Assembly (NCBI RefSeq): GCF_900091625.1
Contig: NZ_FMIC01000002.1
Span: 2,418,001 to 2,482,000 of the forward strand
Length of the DNA stretch: 64,000 nucleotides
Source of the DNA: Micromonospora peucetia
GTDB lineage: Bacteria; Actinomycetota; Actinomycetes; Mycobacteriales; Micromonosporaceae
Reading direction: 5' to 3'
In this document: one piece after another, positions 33,485-42,265 of the stretch
How the letters are laid out: each line of letters begins with the position of its first letter
Position numbering within the stretch: position 1 is the first letter of the stretch
Notes under the pieces: generated by a model
Database searches by the model: none
What the model was told of the DNA's origin: nothing
The model's input: the letters and a program-made list of their open reading frames with translations, nothing else
Program-made: the position numbers and the translations under genes

Positions 33485-34477
33485 GTGGCCGCACTCGCCC
33501 CGCCGGTGGCCGCGATCCGGGTCGCGGTCCGTCGCGCGCTGATCGACCTGCCGCCCGGGGGGCCGGTGCTGGTCGCCTGCTCCGGGGGTGCGGATTCGCT
33601 CGCGCTGGCCGCCGCCACCGCGTTCGTGGCGCCCCGCCTGGGCCGCGCCGCCGGCTTGGTGACGGTCGACCACGGCCTCCAGGAGGGGTCGGCGCAGCGG
33701 GCCGCGGCGGTGGTGAGGTGGGCCCGCGAGGTCGGCCTGGCGCCGGTCGAGTCGGTGCGGGTCGAGGTGGCCGGGCGACCGGGCGGGCCGGAGGCAGCCG
33801 CCCGCGAGGCCCGCTACCGGGCGCTCGCCGACGTGGCCGCCCGGCTCGGGGCAGCGGCCCTGCTCACCGGGCACACCCGCGACGACCAGGCGGAGACCGT
33901 GCTGCTCGCGCTCGCCCGGGGCGCCGGCCCGCGCGGCCTGGCCGGGATGCCCGTGCGACGGGACCTCGACGGGGTGCCGCTGCTGCGCCCGCTGCTCGAG
34001 GTCGGCCGGGAGCAGACCCGCACGGCGTGCGCGGTGCTCGGGCTGAGCCCCTGGGAGGACCCGCACAACGCCGACCCGTCGTACGCCCGGGCCCGGGTCC
34101 GGGCCGACGTGCTGCCCGCCCTGGTTCGCGCGCTCGGGCCGGGGGTGCTGGACAACCTGGCCCGGACCGCCCGGCTGGTGGCGGCGGACAACGCCGTCCT
34201 CGACGAGTTGGCGGGCGCCGCGCTGGCCGACGTCCGCCACCCCGACGGCGGGCTCGCGGTGCGGGCGCTGGCCGATCTTCCGCCCGCGGTGCGCGGCCGG
34301 GTGCTGCACGCCTGGGCCCGGGAGTTGGGGGCGCCGCCCGCCGCCCTGTCGCACCGGCACGTGACCGCCCTGGACGCGCTGGTGACCGGCTGGCGGGGGC
34401 AGGGGCCGGCCCACCTGCCGGGCGGGCTCCGGGTGCTCCGCCGCGACGGCCGGCTCGCCGCCATCGACTTCCGCTGA
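33485..34477 (+). CDS. tilS: tRNA(Ile)-lysidine synthase
   Basis: A 330-residue N-type ATP pyrophosphatase with the PP-loop SGGADS at 33-38 (ACSGGADSLALA), the VDHGLQEGS segment and TGHTRDDQAETVLL. It attaches lysine to C34 of the minor isoleucine tRNA, which changes both decoding and charging; it is essential. It has the short C terminus usual for actinobacteria. The GTG at 33485 leaves 10 bases after the DUF2342 gene stop. hpt normally follows directly; here ggt and an AraC-type regulator lie between. Confidence 0.93.
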   Translation: MAALAPPVAAIRVAVRRALIDLPPGGPVLVACSGGADSLALAAATAFVAPRLGRAAGLVTVDHGLQEGSAQRAAAVVRWAREVGLAPVESVRVEVAGRPGGPEAAAREARYRALADVAARLGAAALLTGHTRDDQAETVLLALARGAGPRGLAGMPVRRDLDGVPLLRPLLEVGREQTRTACAVLGLSPWEDPHNADPSYARARVRADVLPALVRALGPGVLDNLARTARLVAADNAVLDELAGAALADVRHPDGGLAVRALADLPPAVRGRVLHAWARELGAPPAALSHRHVTALDALVTGWRGQGPAHLPGGLRVLRRDGRLAAIDFR

Positions 34478-34535
34478 CTCGCCCCGCCGGAAACCGGGGC
34501 CTGGTTCCGGGGCCGCGGGATCCGCCGGTAGGCGG

Positions 34536-34541
34536 TAGACA
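34536..34541 (+). promoter_or_regulatory. putative -10 hexamer for leaderless ggt
   Basis: TAGACA lies 6 bases before the ATG at 34548; an out-of-frame ATG at 34541 overlaps it. No Shine-Dalgarno sequence is seen. Confidence 0.3.
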
Positions 34542-34547
34542 TGGCGG

Positions 34548-36191
34548 ATGGCGTACCCCCGACAGCCGCTCTTCGCGCCGCACGGCGCGGTGGCGACGAG
34601 CCAGCCGCTGGCCGCGGCGGCCGGCCTGGCCGTGCTGCGCCGCGGCGGCAACGCCGTCGACGCGGCGCTGGCCACCGCGATCACCCTGACCGTGGTGCAG
34701 CCCCCGTCCAACGACATCGGCGGCGACCTGTTCGCGATCGTCTTCGACGGCGAGCGGCTGCACGGCCTCAACGCCTCCGGCCGGTCCCCGGCGGCCCTGA
34801 CCCGCGAGCTGGTGCTCGCCGCGACCGGAGGGCGTGGTGAGCACCCGGTCGACGCGTTGGGCGGCGCGCAGCGGGCCGGGCCGGCGATGCCCGCCCGGGG
34901 GTGGTTGCCGGTGACCGTGCCCGGCGCGCCGGCCGGCTGGCGCGACCTGCACGACCGCTTCGGCTCGCTGCCCTTCGCCGAGCTCTTCACCGACGCGATC
35001 GGGTACGCCGAGCACGGCCATCCAGTCTCTCCGGCCGTGGCGGGGATCTGGTCGCGGGCGCTCGCCGCGCACGTCGACCTGACCGACGCGGAACACGCGG
35101 AGTTCGACCGGGTGTTCGCGCCCGGCGGCCGGGCGCCCCGGGCCGGGGAGCGCTGGCGCAACCCCGACGCGGCGCGGACCCTGCGGCTGATCGCCGACAC
35201 CGGGGCGGAGGACTTCTACCGGGGCGGGATCGCGGCGGCGCTGGCCGGGCACTCGGCCCGCACCGGCGGTCTCCTCACCGGCGACGACCTGGCCCGGCAC
35301 ACCTCGACCTGGGTGACCCCGGTGTCCGCCCGCTACCGGGGCCACGAGGTCTGGGAGCTGCCGCCCAACGGGCAGGGCCTGGCGGCGCTGCTGGCGCTGC
35401 ACATCCTGGACGGGGCGGAACTCGCCGGTCTGCCACTCGCCGAGCGGCTGCACCGGCAGATCGAGGCGATGAAGCTGGGCTTCGCCGACGCGCACGCCCA
35501 CGTCGCCGACCCGGAGCGGGTGCCGGTGCCGACGGAGGCGCTGCTCTCGCCGGAGTACGCGGCGGCCCGGCGCGCGCTGGTCACCGAGCGGGCCGGCGAG
35601 CCGACCGCCGGTGACCCGGAGCGCGGTGGCACGGTCTATCTCTGCACCGCCGACGCCAGCGGCATGATGGTCAGCCTGATCCAGTCGACCTACCTGGCCT
35701 TCGGCTCGCGCGTGGTGCTGCCCGGGCACGGCTTCGCCCTGCAGAACCGAGGGCTCGGGTTCCGCCTCGATCCCGCGCATCCCAACGTGGTGGGGCCGGC
35801 GAAGCGGCCGTACCACACCATCATCCCCGGCTTCCTCACCCGGGACGGACGGCCGGTGGGCCCGTTCGGGGTGATGGGCGGGCACATGCAGCCGCAGGGG
35901 CACGTGCAGCTGGTCTCGGCGACCCTGGACGGCGGGCTCGACCCGCAGGCGGCGCTGGACGCGCCGCGCTGGTACTGGCACGCCGGTCGGACGGTGCTGG
36001 TCGAGTCGGAGCTGGTCGCCACCGCCGAGGGGCGGGCGGCGGTCGCCGAGCTGCGGGCCCGGGGCCACGAGATCGCCGTCGCGCAGGAGCCGGCGGTCTT
36101 CGGGCACGGGCAGGCGATCTGGCGGCTGCCGGACGGCGGATACGTGGTCGGCTCGGAACCCCGGGTGGGCGGTGGGATGCTCGGCTGGTGA
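34548..36191 (+). CDS. ggt: gamma-glutamyltransferase family protein
   Basis: A 547-residue N-terminal nucleophile hydrolase. The large-subunit part has GGNAVDAALATAITLTVVQP and a D-IGGD-F segment. The autoprocessing site and nucleophile is the Thr of RGGTVYLCTADASG (about 361), followed by a small-subunit part with GGHMQPQGHVQ. It would transfer or hydrolyse gamma-glutamyl groups from glutathione-like compounds. No signal peptide is visible, so unlike classical periplasmic enzymes it may be cytoplasmic, acting on gamma-glutamyl metabolites. Together with the AraC-type regulator it interrupts the usual tilS-hpt order. Convergent with that regulator by 6 bases. Confidence 0.88.
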   Translation: MAYPRQPLFAPHGAVATSQPLAAAAGLAVLRRGGNAVDAALATAITLTVVQPPSNDIGGDLFAIVFDGERLHGLNASGRSPAALTRELVLAATGGRGEHPVDALGGAQRAGPAMPARGWLPVTVPGAPAGWRDLHDRFGSLPFAELFTDAIGYAEHGHPVSPAVAGIWSRALAAHVDLTDAEHAEFDRVFAPGGRAPRAGERWRNPDAARTLRLIADTGAEDFYRGGIAAALAGHSARTGGLLTGDDLARHTSTWVTPVSARYRGHEVWELPPNGQGLAALLALHILDGAELAGLPLAERLHRQIEAMKLGFADAHAHVADPERVPVPTEALLSPEYAAARRALVTERAGEPTAGDPERGGTVYLCTADASGMMVSLIQSTYLAFGSRVVLPGHGFALQNRGLGFRLDPAHPNVVGPAKRPYHTIIPGFLTRDGRPVGPFGVMGGHMQPQGHVQLVSATLDGGLDPQAALDAPRWYWHAGRTVLVESELVATAEGRAAVAELRARGHEIAVAQEPAVFGHGQAIWRLPDGGYVVGSEPRVGGGMLGW

Positions 36192-36197
36192 CCGGGC

Positions 36198-37157
36198 TCA
36201 GGCCTCCACCCGGTCGCGGAAGGTGGCCCGGTAGTTGTGCGGGGTGGCGCCGACCCGGCGGGCGAAGTGGTGCCGCAGCGCTGCCGAGTCGCCGAAGCCG
36301 GCCCGGTCGGCGACGGCCTCGACGCTGAGCCCGGTCTCCTCCAACAGCCGCCGGGCCAGCAGCACCCGCTGGTTGGTCAGCCAGTCGTGCGGCGTGGTGC
36401 CGGTCTCGGCGCGGAACCGCCGGGCGAACGTGCGCGGGGACATCTCCGCCCGGGCGGCCAGCTCGTCGACGGTCACCGGCCGGTCCAGGTGCCCCATCAG
36501 CCACTCCAGCACCGGCTCCAGAGTCGGCGCCTCGGGGGTCCTGGGGATGGGCGTCTCGATGTACTGCGCCTGCCCGCCGTCGCGGTGCGGGGGGACCACC
36601 ATCCGGCGGGCCAGCCGGGTGGCCATCGCCGAGCCGTGTTCCTGGCGGACGAGGTGCAGGCATGCGTCGATGCCGGCCGCCGTGCCGGCGCTGGTGAGCA
36701 GCCGGTCGTCCTGCACGTACAGCGAGTTGCAGCGGACCCTGGCGGTCGGGTGGCGGCGTTGCAGTTCGTCGACGTACCGCCAGTGGGTGGTGCACTCCCG
36801 GCCGTCGAGCAGGCCGGCCTCGCCCAGCACGAACGCGCCGGAACAGACGCTGAGCAGGTACGCCCCGCGATCGGCGGCCCGGCGCAGGGCGTCGAGCACG
36901 GAGGCCGGGACCACGATGCCGTGCTGGTGGGCCGGCACGGCGACCAGATCGGCCTCCTCGATCGGGCCGAGGTCCGTGTGCGGGGTCAGGTGGAAGCCCG
37001 ACGAGGTGCGGACCGGTGCCCCGTCGGGGCTGCACACGTGGAAGCGGTAATCGGGGAACCCGTCGGCGGTGCGGTCGGTCCCGAAGACCTCGGCGAGGAC
37101 CCCGAGCTCGAACGTGGCGACCCGGTCCAGGGCGAGGACGGCGACCGATCTGAGCAT
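36198..37157 (-). CDS. GlxA-type transcriptional regulator (DJ-1/PfpI domain plus AraC helix-turn-helix)
   Basis: A 319-residue regulator. Residues about 4-180 form a class I glutamine amidotransferase-like (DJ-1/PfpI) domain with [17 protein letters not shown], whose Cys sits at the usual nucleophile elbow and probably senses a small molecule. Residues about 215-315 form two AraC helix-turn-helices ([20 protein letters not shown] and [20 protein letters not shown]). The ATG at 37157 is preceded on its strand by TACCCT and 6 bases, suggesting a leaderless transcript. Repeated TGGCA half-sites lie just upstream and suggest autoregulation. Targets might include the convergent ggt or the small gene upstream. 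Confidence 0.88.
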   Translation of the reverse strand: MLRSVAVLALDRVATFELGVLAEVFGTDRTADGFPDYRFHVCSPDGAPVRTSSGFHLTPHTDLGPIEEADLVAVPAHQHGIVVPASVLDALRRAADRGAYLLSVCSGAFVLGEAGLLDGRECTTHWRYVDELQRRHPTARVRCNSLYVQDDRLLTSAGTAAGIDACLHLVRQEHGSAMATRLARRMVVPPHRDGGQAQYIETPIPRTPEAPTLEPVLEWLMGHLDRPVTVDELAARAEMSPRTFARRFRAETGTTPHDWLTNQRVLLARRLLEETGLSVEAVADRAGFGDSAALRHHFARRVGATPHNYRATFRDRVEA

Positions 37158-37163
37158 GTGACG

Positions 37164-37232
37164 AGGGTAACCGCGCGGCTGGCAGGAAATCGAGGGGGCG
37201 TGGCATTTCTGCCACTGTCCGGGCGGTGGCAG
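37164..37232 (-). promoter_or_regulatory. AraC-type operator cluster and -10 of the GlxA-like regulator
   Basis: Minus-strand TACCCT (37169-37164) lies 6 bases before the ATG. Upstream are four TGGCA/TGCCA half-sites at 37180-37184, 37201-37205, 37210-37214 and 37227-37231. They include the hairpin-like TGGCA-TTTC-TGCCA and CTGCCAC with GTGGCAG (37209-37215, 37226-37232). Confidence 0.4.
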
Positions 37233-37307
37233 TCGACGGAAACTGGTTCCAGTCCGGTGCGCACCGGCGGCGAAAACAACAGCAACCATGCGAAAGTGAG
37301 CGCCGCC

Positions 37308-37445
37308 ATGGAGATCCTGCTCTTCCTGCTCTTCTTAGTCATCCTCGCCGTGGCCTCGGCCGCCGGCCTCACCGCCGACAGCCGGGACTCAGCCGACTGG
37401 AAGCCGTCCGACGACGGTCGCCGCTGGCGGTCACGCGCCTGCTGA
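37308..37445 (+). CDS. 45-residue single-pass membrane peptide
   Basis: A short frame beginning at the ATG at 37308 (or the in-frame GTG at 37296). It has a strongly hydrophobic helix [19 protein letters not shown] right at the N terminus and a polar tail rich in Asp, Arg and Trp ([18 protein letters not shown]). The hydrophobic-then-charged composition and good third-position GC argue for a real gene. It lies between the divergent GlxA-like regulator and hpt. No family is recognised. The tail could be extracytoplasmic or cytoplasmic. Confidence 0.45.
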   Translation: MEILLFLLFLVILAVASAAGLTADSRDSADWKPSDDGRRWRSRAC

Positions 37446-37533
37446 GATGTTTGGTGGCCTTCGTGGAGTTCATCCCGGGTGGGACCGTGCCCAAAAGGGC
37501 CGGCCCCGCCGACGGGGGCCATCCGGCGTACGG

Positions 37534-37539
37534 CAGGCT
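37534..37539 (+). promoter_or_regulatory. possible -10 hexamer before hpt
   Basis: CAGGCT lies 7 bases before the ATG at 37547, one base off the TAGGCT used by other genes here; GGAG inside the spacer could instead be a weak ribosome-binding site. Confidence 0.25.
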
Positions 37540-37546
37540 AGGAGTC

Positions 37547-38122
37547 ATGGCTGACGGCTCCTGGTACGACGCCGACATCGACCACGTGATCATCTCGGAG
37601 GCGCAGATCCGCGAGAAGACCGCGGAACTCGCCAAGCAGGTCTCGGCGGACTACGCCGACGTCGATGACGGGCTCCTGCTGGTCTGCGTCCTCAAGGGCG
37701 CGGTGATGTTCATGGCCGACTTCGCCCGGGCGCTGGGTCGCAGCGGGCCGCCCGCCGAACTCGAGTTCATGGCCGTCTCCTCCTACGGCCAGGGCACGAC
37801 CTCCTCCGGGGTGGTCCGCATCCTCAAGGACCTGGACCGGGACATCGCCGGCCGGCACGTGGTCGTGGTCGAGGACATCGTCGACTCCGGCCTGACCCTG
37901 TCCTGGCTGCTGCGCTACCTGGAGTCCCGCTCGGCCGCGAGCGTCGAGGTGGTCGCGCTGTTCCGCAAGCCCGACGCGGTCAAGGTGCCGGTGCCGGTGA
38001 AGTACGTCGGTTTCGACATCCCGACCGAGTTCGTCGTCGGCTACGGTCTCGACTTCGGCGAGCGCTACCGCGAGGTGCCCTACGTCGGCGTCCTCAAGCC
38101 CGAGGTGTACGCCCGGGCCTGA
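37547..38122 (+). CDS. hpt: hypoxanthine phosphoribosyltransferase
   Basis: A 191-residue purine salvage enzyme converting hypoxanthine or guanine plus PRPP to IMP or GMP. The PRPP motif [13 protein letters not shown] (about 104-116) is intact, as are [16 protein letters not shown] and the C-terminal [21 protein letters not shown] start at 37547. It sits upstream of ftsH in the classical actinobacterial tilS-hpt-ftsH-folE order. The stop codon lies inside the first of three 11-bp direct repeats. Confidence 0.95.
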   Translation: MADGSWYDADIDHVIISEAQIREKTAELAKQVSADYADVDDGLLLVCVLKGAVMFMADFARALGRSGPPAELEFMAVSSYGQGTTSSGVVRILKDLDRDIAGRHVVVVEDIVDSGLTLSWLLRYLESRSAASVEVVALFRKPDAVKVPVPVKYVGFDIPTEFVVGYGLDFGERYREVPYVGVLKPEVYARA

Positions 38123-38164
38123 GCCCTGGGCCCCCGGCCTGAGCCCCCGGCCCGGCCTGAGCCC
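38116..38164. repeat. three 11-bp direct repeats at the hpt 3' end
   Basis: GGCCTGAGCCC occurs at 38116-38126, 38136-38146 and 38154-38164; the first includes the hpt stop codon. The GGCC/GGGCCC mixture can fold into alternative hairpins and may act as a terminator. Confidence 0.6.
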
Positions 38165-38321
38165 TCCTCGTATCGGTGTCCGTCGAGCGGACGTTCAGCG
38201 GGCTCCCAGTGAACCGGTCTACGGTATAGGCCGGTGGCGTGGAAGTTGTCTTCACGCCCGAACCATCGGACCGCGGGACCGGGCGGACGGAAGGTCGGGC
38301 AGGGAGTTCCCGTCACGCCGG

Positions 38322-38350
38322 TTGGACCCGGTTCGCCCTACGCGTAATTG
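38322..38350 (+). promoter_or_regulatory. putative sigma-70-type promoter for ftsH
   Basis: TTGGAC (38322-38327), a 17-base spacer and TAATTG (38345-38350) make one of the best -35/-10 pairs in the window. Transcription from here would give a leader of about 285 bases that includes the repeat cluster. Confidence 0.5.
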
Positions 38351-38488
38351 TTTGGCTCGCATGCTCGCTCCGCGCGCGACGATGTTCGGATCGTGCGTGA
38401 TCGTGGGGCTGGCAGGCTCGCTCGGTGCGCGCACAGCTGTTTCCTTTGTGCGCGACTGCGGGGCTCGCAAGCTCACTCCTCGCGTGCA
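38342..38488 (+). repeat. three-copy degenerate GC-rich repeat upstream of ftsH
   Basis: Units of about 39 bases start near 38342, 38395 and 38450 (spacing 53-55). They share the pattern GCGxGAxxGxGGGGCTCGCAxGCTC followed by GCTCC-GCGCG. A fourth, inverted copy lies between nth and the TlpA gene at 19408-19455. The family is probably dispersed in the genome. Confidence 0.6.
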
Positions 38489-38643
38489 CGGTGTACCGTC
38501 GAATGACCGCGGCGCGGCAGTTTCGTGCCTCGGGGTCGAGTCGGCCCGCACGGCGGCTCCGGCCGCCGCCACAGGCGGCGACACCATCAGACGGTCAGGA
38601 CGTCGATCAGGAGGATGCGGGCGCCTCGGCGCTCGACAACAGT

Positions 38644-40668
38644 ATGGAACGTACGCGTTTCTTCCGCCGACCGGTGGTCTGGATCATCCTGGTCATCCTC
38701 GGCGCCGTTGTGCTCAGTCAACTTTTCACCGCTGGTCCCAGCTACCACCGGGTGGACACTTCCGTTGCGCTCGACCAGCTCAACACCGGCAAGATCAAAA
38801 AGGTCGTCTTCCAGGACAAGGAACAGACGATCCAGCTCGACCTGGAGCAGAAGACCAAGTTCGGTGACACCAACACCGACCTGATCGAGGCGCAGTTCCC
38901 CTACGAGGTCGGCGCCGAGGTCTGGAACGAGGTCCTCGAGGCCAAGGCGAACAACCGGGTCACCGGCCCGGCCGACGCCAAGGTGTCGTCCGACAGCATC
39001 TGGGTGAGCCTGCTGGTCAACCTGCTCCCGATCGCCCTGCTGGTACTCCTGCTGCTCTTCTTCATGTCGCAGATGCAGGGCGGCGGCTCCCGGGTGCTCA
39101 ACTTCGGCAAGTCCAAGGCGAAGATGATCACCAAGGACACGCCGAAGACCACGTTCGCGGACGTGGCCGGCGCCGAGGAGGCCGTCGAGGAGCTGCACGA
39201 GATCAAGGACTTCCTGCAGAATCCGGCGAAGTACCAGGCACTGGGCGCCAAGATCCCGAAGGGCGTCCTGCTCTTCGGCCCGCCCGGCACCGGTAAGACG
39301 CTGCTGGCCCGCGCCGTCGCCGGCGAGGCCGGGGTGCCGTTCTACTCGATCTCCGGCTCGGACTTCGTGGAGATGTTCGTCGGTGTCGGCGCCAGCCGGG
39401 TCCGTGACCTCTTCGAGCAGGCCAAGGCGAACGCCCCGGCGATCGTCTTCGTCGACGAGATCGACGCCGTCGGTCGTCACCGCGGCGCCGGCATGGGCGG
39501 CGGCCACGACGAGCGCGAGCAGACGCTCAACCAGCTGCTCGTCGAGATGGACGGCTTCGACACCAAGGGCGGGGTCATCCTGATCGCCGCCACCAACCGG
39601 CCGGACATCCTCGACCCGGCGCTGCTGCGCCCGGGCCGTTTCGATCGGCAGATCCCGGTGGACGCCCCCGACATGGAGGGCCGCAAGGCGATCCTGCGGG
39701 TGCACGCCAAGGGCAAGCCGTTCGCCCCCGACGTCGACCTCGACGCGGTGGCCCGGCGCACCCCGGGCTTCAGCGGCGCCGACCTGGCCAACGTGATCAA
39801 CGAGTCCGCGTTGCTCACCGCCCGCAAGGACGAGCGGGCGATCAGCAACGACTCCCTGGAGGAGTCGATCGACCGGGTGATCGCCGGACCGCAGCGCCGG
39901 ACCCGGGTGATGAGCGACCAGGAGAAGAAGATCACCGCGTACCACGAGGGTGGGCACGCGCTGGTCGCCTGGGCGTTGCCGCACGCCGCGCCGGTGCACA
40001 AGGTGACGATCCTGTCCCGCGGTCGGTCGCTGGGCCACACGCTGGTCCTCCCCACCGAGGACAAGTACACCCAGACCCGCGCCGAGATGGTCGACACCCT
40101 GGCGTACGCGCTGGGTGGGCGGGCCGCCGAGGAACTGGTCTTCCACGAGCCGACCACCGGCGCCGGCAACGACATCGAGAAGGCCACCCAGCTGGCCCGC
40201 GCGATGATCACGCAGTACGGCATGAGCTCCAAGCTCGGCGCGATCAAGTACGGCACCAGCGGCGACGAGCCGTTCCTCGGCCGCAACATGGGCCACGAAC
40301 GGGACTACTCCGACGTCGTCGCCGCCGAGATCGACGGCGAGATGCGGGCGCTGATCGAGCTGGCCCACGACGAGGCCTGGGAGATCCTGGTGGAATACCG
40401 GGACGTCCTGGACAACATCGTGCTGGAGCTGATGGAGAAGGAGACCCTCTCCACCGCCGACATGGCCCGGATCTGCGCCCGGGTGGCCAAGCGGCCGCCG
40501 ATGGCGCCGTACAACGGCTTCGGCAAGCGCCAGCCCTCCACCGAGCCGCCGGTGCTCACGCCGGCGGAGAAGGACGCGCTCAAGGTGCAGGCCCAGGCCG
40601 ACGGCGCCCAGGCGACGGTGGGCGGCAGCACCTCGAACAACTCCAACAACTCGGACGGTATGCACTGA
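38644..40668 (+). CDS. ftsH: ATP-dependent zinc metalloprotease FtsH
   Basis: A 674-residue membrane AAA protease that degrades misassembled membrane proteins and selected regulators. Helix 1 is at about 9-28 ([16 protein letters not shown]), then an outer domain, helix 2 near 117-138. The AAA module has Walker A GPPGTGKT (about 212-219), Walker [10 protein letters not shown] and the second region of homology [18 protein letters not shown]. The protease has the zinc motif HEGGH (about 434). The ATG at 38644 (MERTRFF) gives the family-typical short cytoplasmic start. The C terminus ends in an Asn/Ser-rich tail. folE follows in the same direction. Confidence 0.95.
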   Translation: MERTRFFRRPVVWIILVILGAVVLSQLFTAGPSYHRVDTSVALDQLNTGKIKKVVFQDKEQTIQLDLEQKTKFGDTNTDLIEAQFPYEVGAEVWNEVLEAKANNRVTGPADAKVSSDSIWVSLLVNLLPIALLVLLLLFFMSQMQGGGSRVLNFGKSKAKMITKDTPKTTFADVAGAEEAVEELHEIKDFLQNPAKYQALGAKIPKGVLLFGPPGTGKTLLARAVAGEAGVPFYSISGSDFVEMFVGVGASRVRDLFEQAKANAPAIVFVDEIDAVGRHRGAGMGGGHDEREQTLNQLLVEMDGFDTKGGVILIAATNRPDILDPALLRPGRFDRQIPVDAPDMEGRKAILRVHAKGKPFAPDVDLDAVARRTPGFSGADLANVINESALLTARKDERAISNDSLEESIDRVIAGPQRRTRVMSDQEKKITAYHEGGHALVAWALPHAAPVHKVTILSRGRSLGHTLVLPTEDKYTQTRAEMVDTLAYALGGRAAEELVFHEPTTGAGNDIEKATQLARAMITQYGMSSKLGAIKYGTSGDEPFLGRNMGHERDYSDVVAAEIDGEMRALIELAHDEAWEILVEYRDVLDNIVLELMEKETLSTADMARICARVAKRPPMAPYNGFGKRQPSTEPPVLTPAEKDALKVQAQADGAQATVGGSTSNNSNNSDGMH

Positions 40669-40754
40669 GCAGCGACCCGACGGCCAGTTCCCGGGAGCAC
40701 CGGGGACTGGCCGTCTCCGCGACCGAGCCGGACGGCGACGACACTCTCGACTAC

Positions 40755-41372
40755 GTGGCCGCGCGCCTGATCAGCGGCAGGCTCACCGGTCGGCCCGTCG
40801 AGGAGACCGTGGACCTCGGGCGGATCGAGAAGGCGGTCCGCGAGATCCTCATCGCCGTCGGGGAGGACCCGGACCGCGACGGGCTCCAGCAGACCCCGGC
40901 CCGGGTGGCCCGCGCGTACGCCGAACTCTTCGCCGGCCTCCGGGTCGACCCGGCCCAGGTGCTCAGCACCACCTTCGAGGCCAACCACGAGGAGTTGGTG
41001 CTCGTCCGGGACATCGACGTGATGAGCCTGTGCGAGCACCACCTGCTGCCGTTCCGGGGCAGCGCCCACATCGGCTACATCCCGGGCCCGGACGGCCGGA
41101 TCACCGGCCTGTCCAAGCTGGCCCGCCTGGTCGAGGTCTTCGCCCGCCGGCCACAGGTGCAGGAGCGGCTCACCTCGCAGGTCGCCGACCTGCTGATGGA
41201 GCGGCTCGCGCCGCGCGGCGTGGTGGTGGTGCTCGAGTGCGAGCACATGTGCATGGCGATGCGCGGCATCCAGAAGTCGGGTGCCAAGACCATCACCTCG
41301 GCCGTGCGGGGCACCCTCCAGCGCGACGCCAAGTCGCGCGCCGAGGCGATGGCGCTGATCATCCACCGCTGA
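40755..41372 (+). CDS. folE: GTP cyclohydrolase I (first step of folate synthesis)
   Basis: A 205-residue enzyme (from GTG 40755) converting GTP to dihydroneopterin triphosphate. Zinc ligands are in [11 protein letters not shown] (about 94-104) and LECEHMCM (about 158); [20 protein letters not shown] is the signature region. No Shine-Dalgarno sequence precedes this GTG. The frame is open upstream, and a CTG at 40707 with CGGGAG about 10 bases before it would add 16 residues ([16 protein letters not shown]), so the start is uncertain. In most actinobacteria folP follows directly; here 13 kb of secretion-like genes intervene. Confidence 0.9.
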   Translation: MAARLISGRLTGRPVEETVDLGRIEKAVREILIAVGEDPDRDGLQQTPARVARAYAELFAGLRVDPAQVLSTTFEANHEELVLVRDIDVMSLCEHHLLPFRGSAHIGYIPGPDGRITGLSKLARLVEVFARRPQVQERLTSQVADLLMERLAPRGVVVVLECEHMCMAMRGIQKSGAKTITSAVRGTLQRDAKSRAEAMALIIHR

Positions 41373-41383
41373 CCGCGACAGAT

Positions 41384-41415
41384 CGGCCGGCCGCCCCACC
41401 AGGGTCGGCCGGCCG
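41384..41415. terminator. hairpin terminator between convergent folE and the 250-residue membrane protein gene
   Basis: CGGCCGGCCG at 41384-41393 and again at 41406-41415 form a 10-bp stem with a 12-base loop, 11 bases after the folE stop. It can serve both converging transcripts. Confidence 0.6.
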
Positions 41416-41512
41416 AGCCGTCTGCGCCCGGTGCGGGAGACGTCCCTGTGGGTTCCGTCCGGTGGCGATCAGGGCCGGCGCGTCGTGTCGCGGGGCCTGG
41501 CGAGCAGGCGGA

Positions 41513-42265
41513 TCAGCCGGCCAGCATGGCGAGCAGCAGGCCCGCGCTGACCAGCACCCCCGGAACCAGGCACACCAGAGCGCCAAGCCGGGCCGTGCGG
41601 TCCACCCGGCCGCCGTCCGGCGGGGGGAACAACCGGCCGACGCCGATCCAACCCGCCGCGAACGCCACCGCCGGCATCGGCAGCCCGAAGACCAGCGCGG
41701 CCACGCTCGCCACCCCGGTGCCGGTCGCCACGAACAAGGCCACCTGGATCACCGGCACCAGCAGCGCCAGCGGCCCGTACACCAGCAGATTCCGGGGGCG
41801 CGGTGGCCAACCGGCCAGCCGTGGCAGCCCACGCGCGGAGAGCGCCGCGTCCGCGGCTTCCGCCCGGCCACGGGCGGCGCGCAGCGCGGCCAGCACCGCC
41901 GCCGGCCCACCCGCCATCGACCGGGTCGCCTCGGTCAGTTCCGGCGGCGTCGGGACCAGCGAGATCGGCGGTACGCCCCGCTCGCGCAGCCGAGCCTCCT
42001 GCGACGCCAACCGGGTGCGTACGGCGGTCAGCTCCTCGCGGGCGGCCTGCACCGACCGGGCCTGCTCGCCGGCGGCGGTGGTCGCGTCACGGCGTATCCC
42101 GTCGAGTTGGCGGGCGGCGGCGAGGTACTCGGTCCACGCGGCGGACACCGCGTCTGTGTCCGCCCGCCCGCCGTTGTCAGCGCGATCCGGTGCCGGGTCG
42201 GTGCCGGAACGCTGCCGCCCCGGCGTGGCCTGCCCTGACCTGCTCCGTGCCCCGTGGCGGGTCAT
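41513..42265 (-). CDS. coiled-coil membrane protein, partner of the EccC-like protein
   Basis: A 250-residue protein with a disordered, basic N terminus, a long coiled coil at about 45-140 (including QAAREELTAVRTRLASQEAR), and about four hydrophobic helices in the last 95 residues. The ATG at 42265 overlaps the stop of the EccC-like gene (ATGA), so the two are made together and probably interact, the coiled coil reaching the cytoplasmic ATPase-like protein. No family is recognised. It could be the membrane anchor for the EccC-like protein, which itself lacks membrane helices. Confidence 0.65.
   Translation of the reverse strand: MTRHGARSRSGQATPGRQRSGTDPAPDRADNGGRADTDAVSAAWTEYLAAARQLDGIRRDATTAAGEQARSVQAAREELTAVRTRLASQEARLRERGVPPISLVPTPPELTEATRSMAGGPAAVLAALRAARGRAEAADAALSARGLPRLAGWPPRPRNLLVYGPLALLVPVIQVALFVATGTGVASVAALVFGLPMPAVAFAAGWIGVGRLFPPPDGGRVDRTARLGALVCLVPGVLVSAGLLLAMLAG

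Larger units (their letters stand above)
38123..38643. other. 521-bp ftsH upstream region
   Basis: It contains the direct repeats after hpt, a good promoter at 38322-38350 and three copies of a GC-rich unit at 38342-38488. The ftsH frame is open 73 codons upstream of the chosen start, but that part reads through the repeats and looks like an untranslated leader. No separate gene is supported. Confidence 0.5.
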
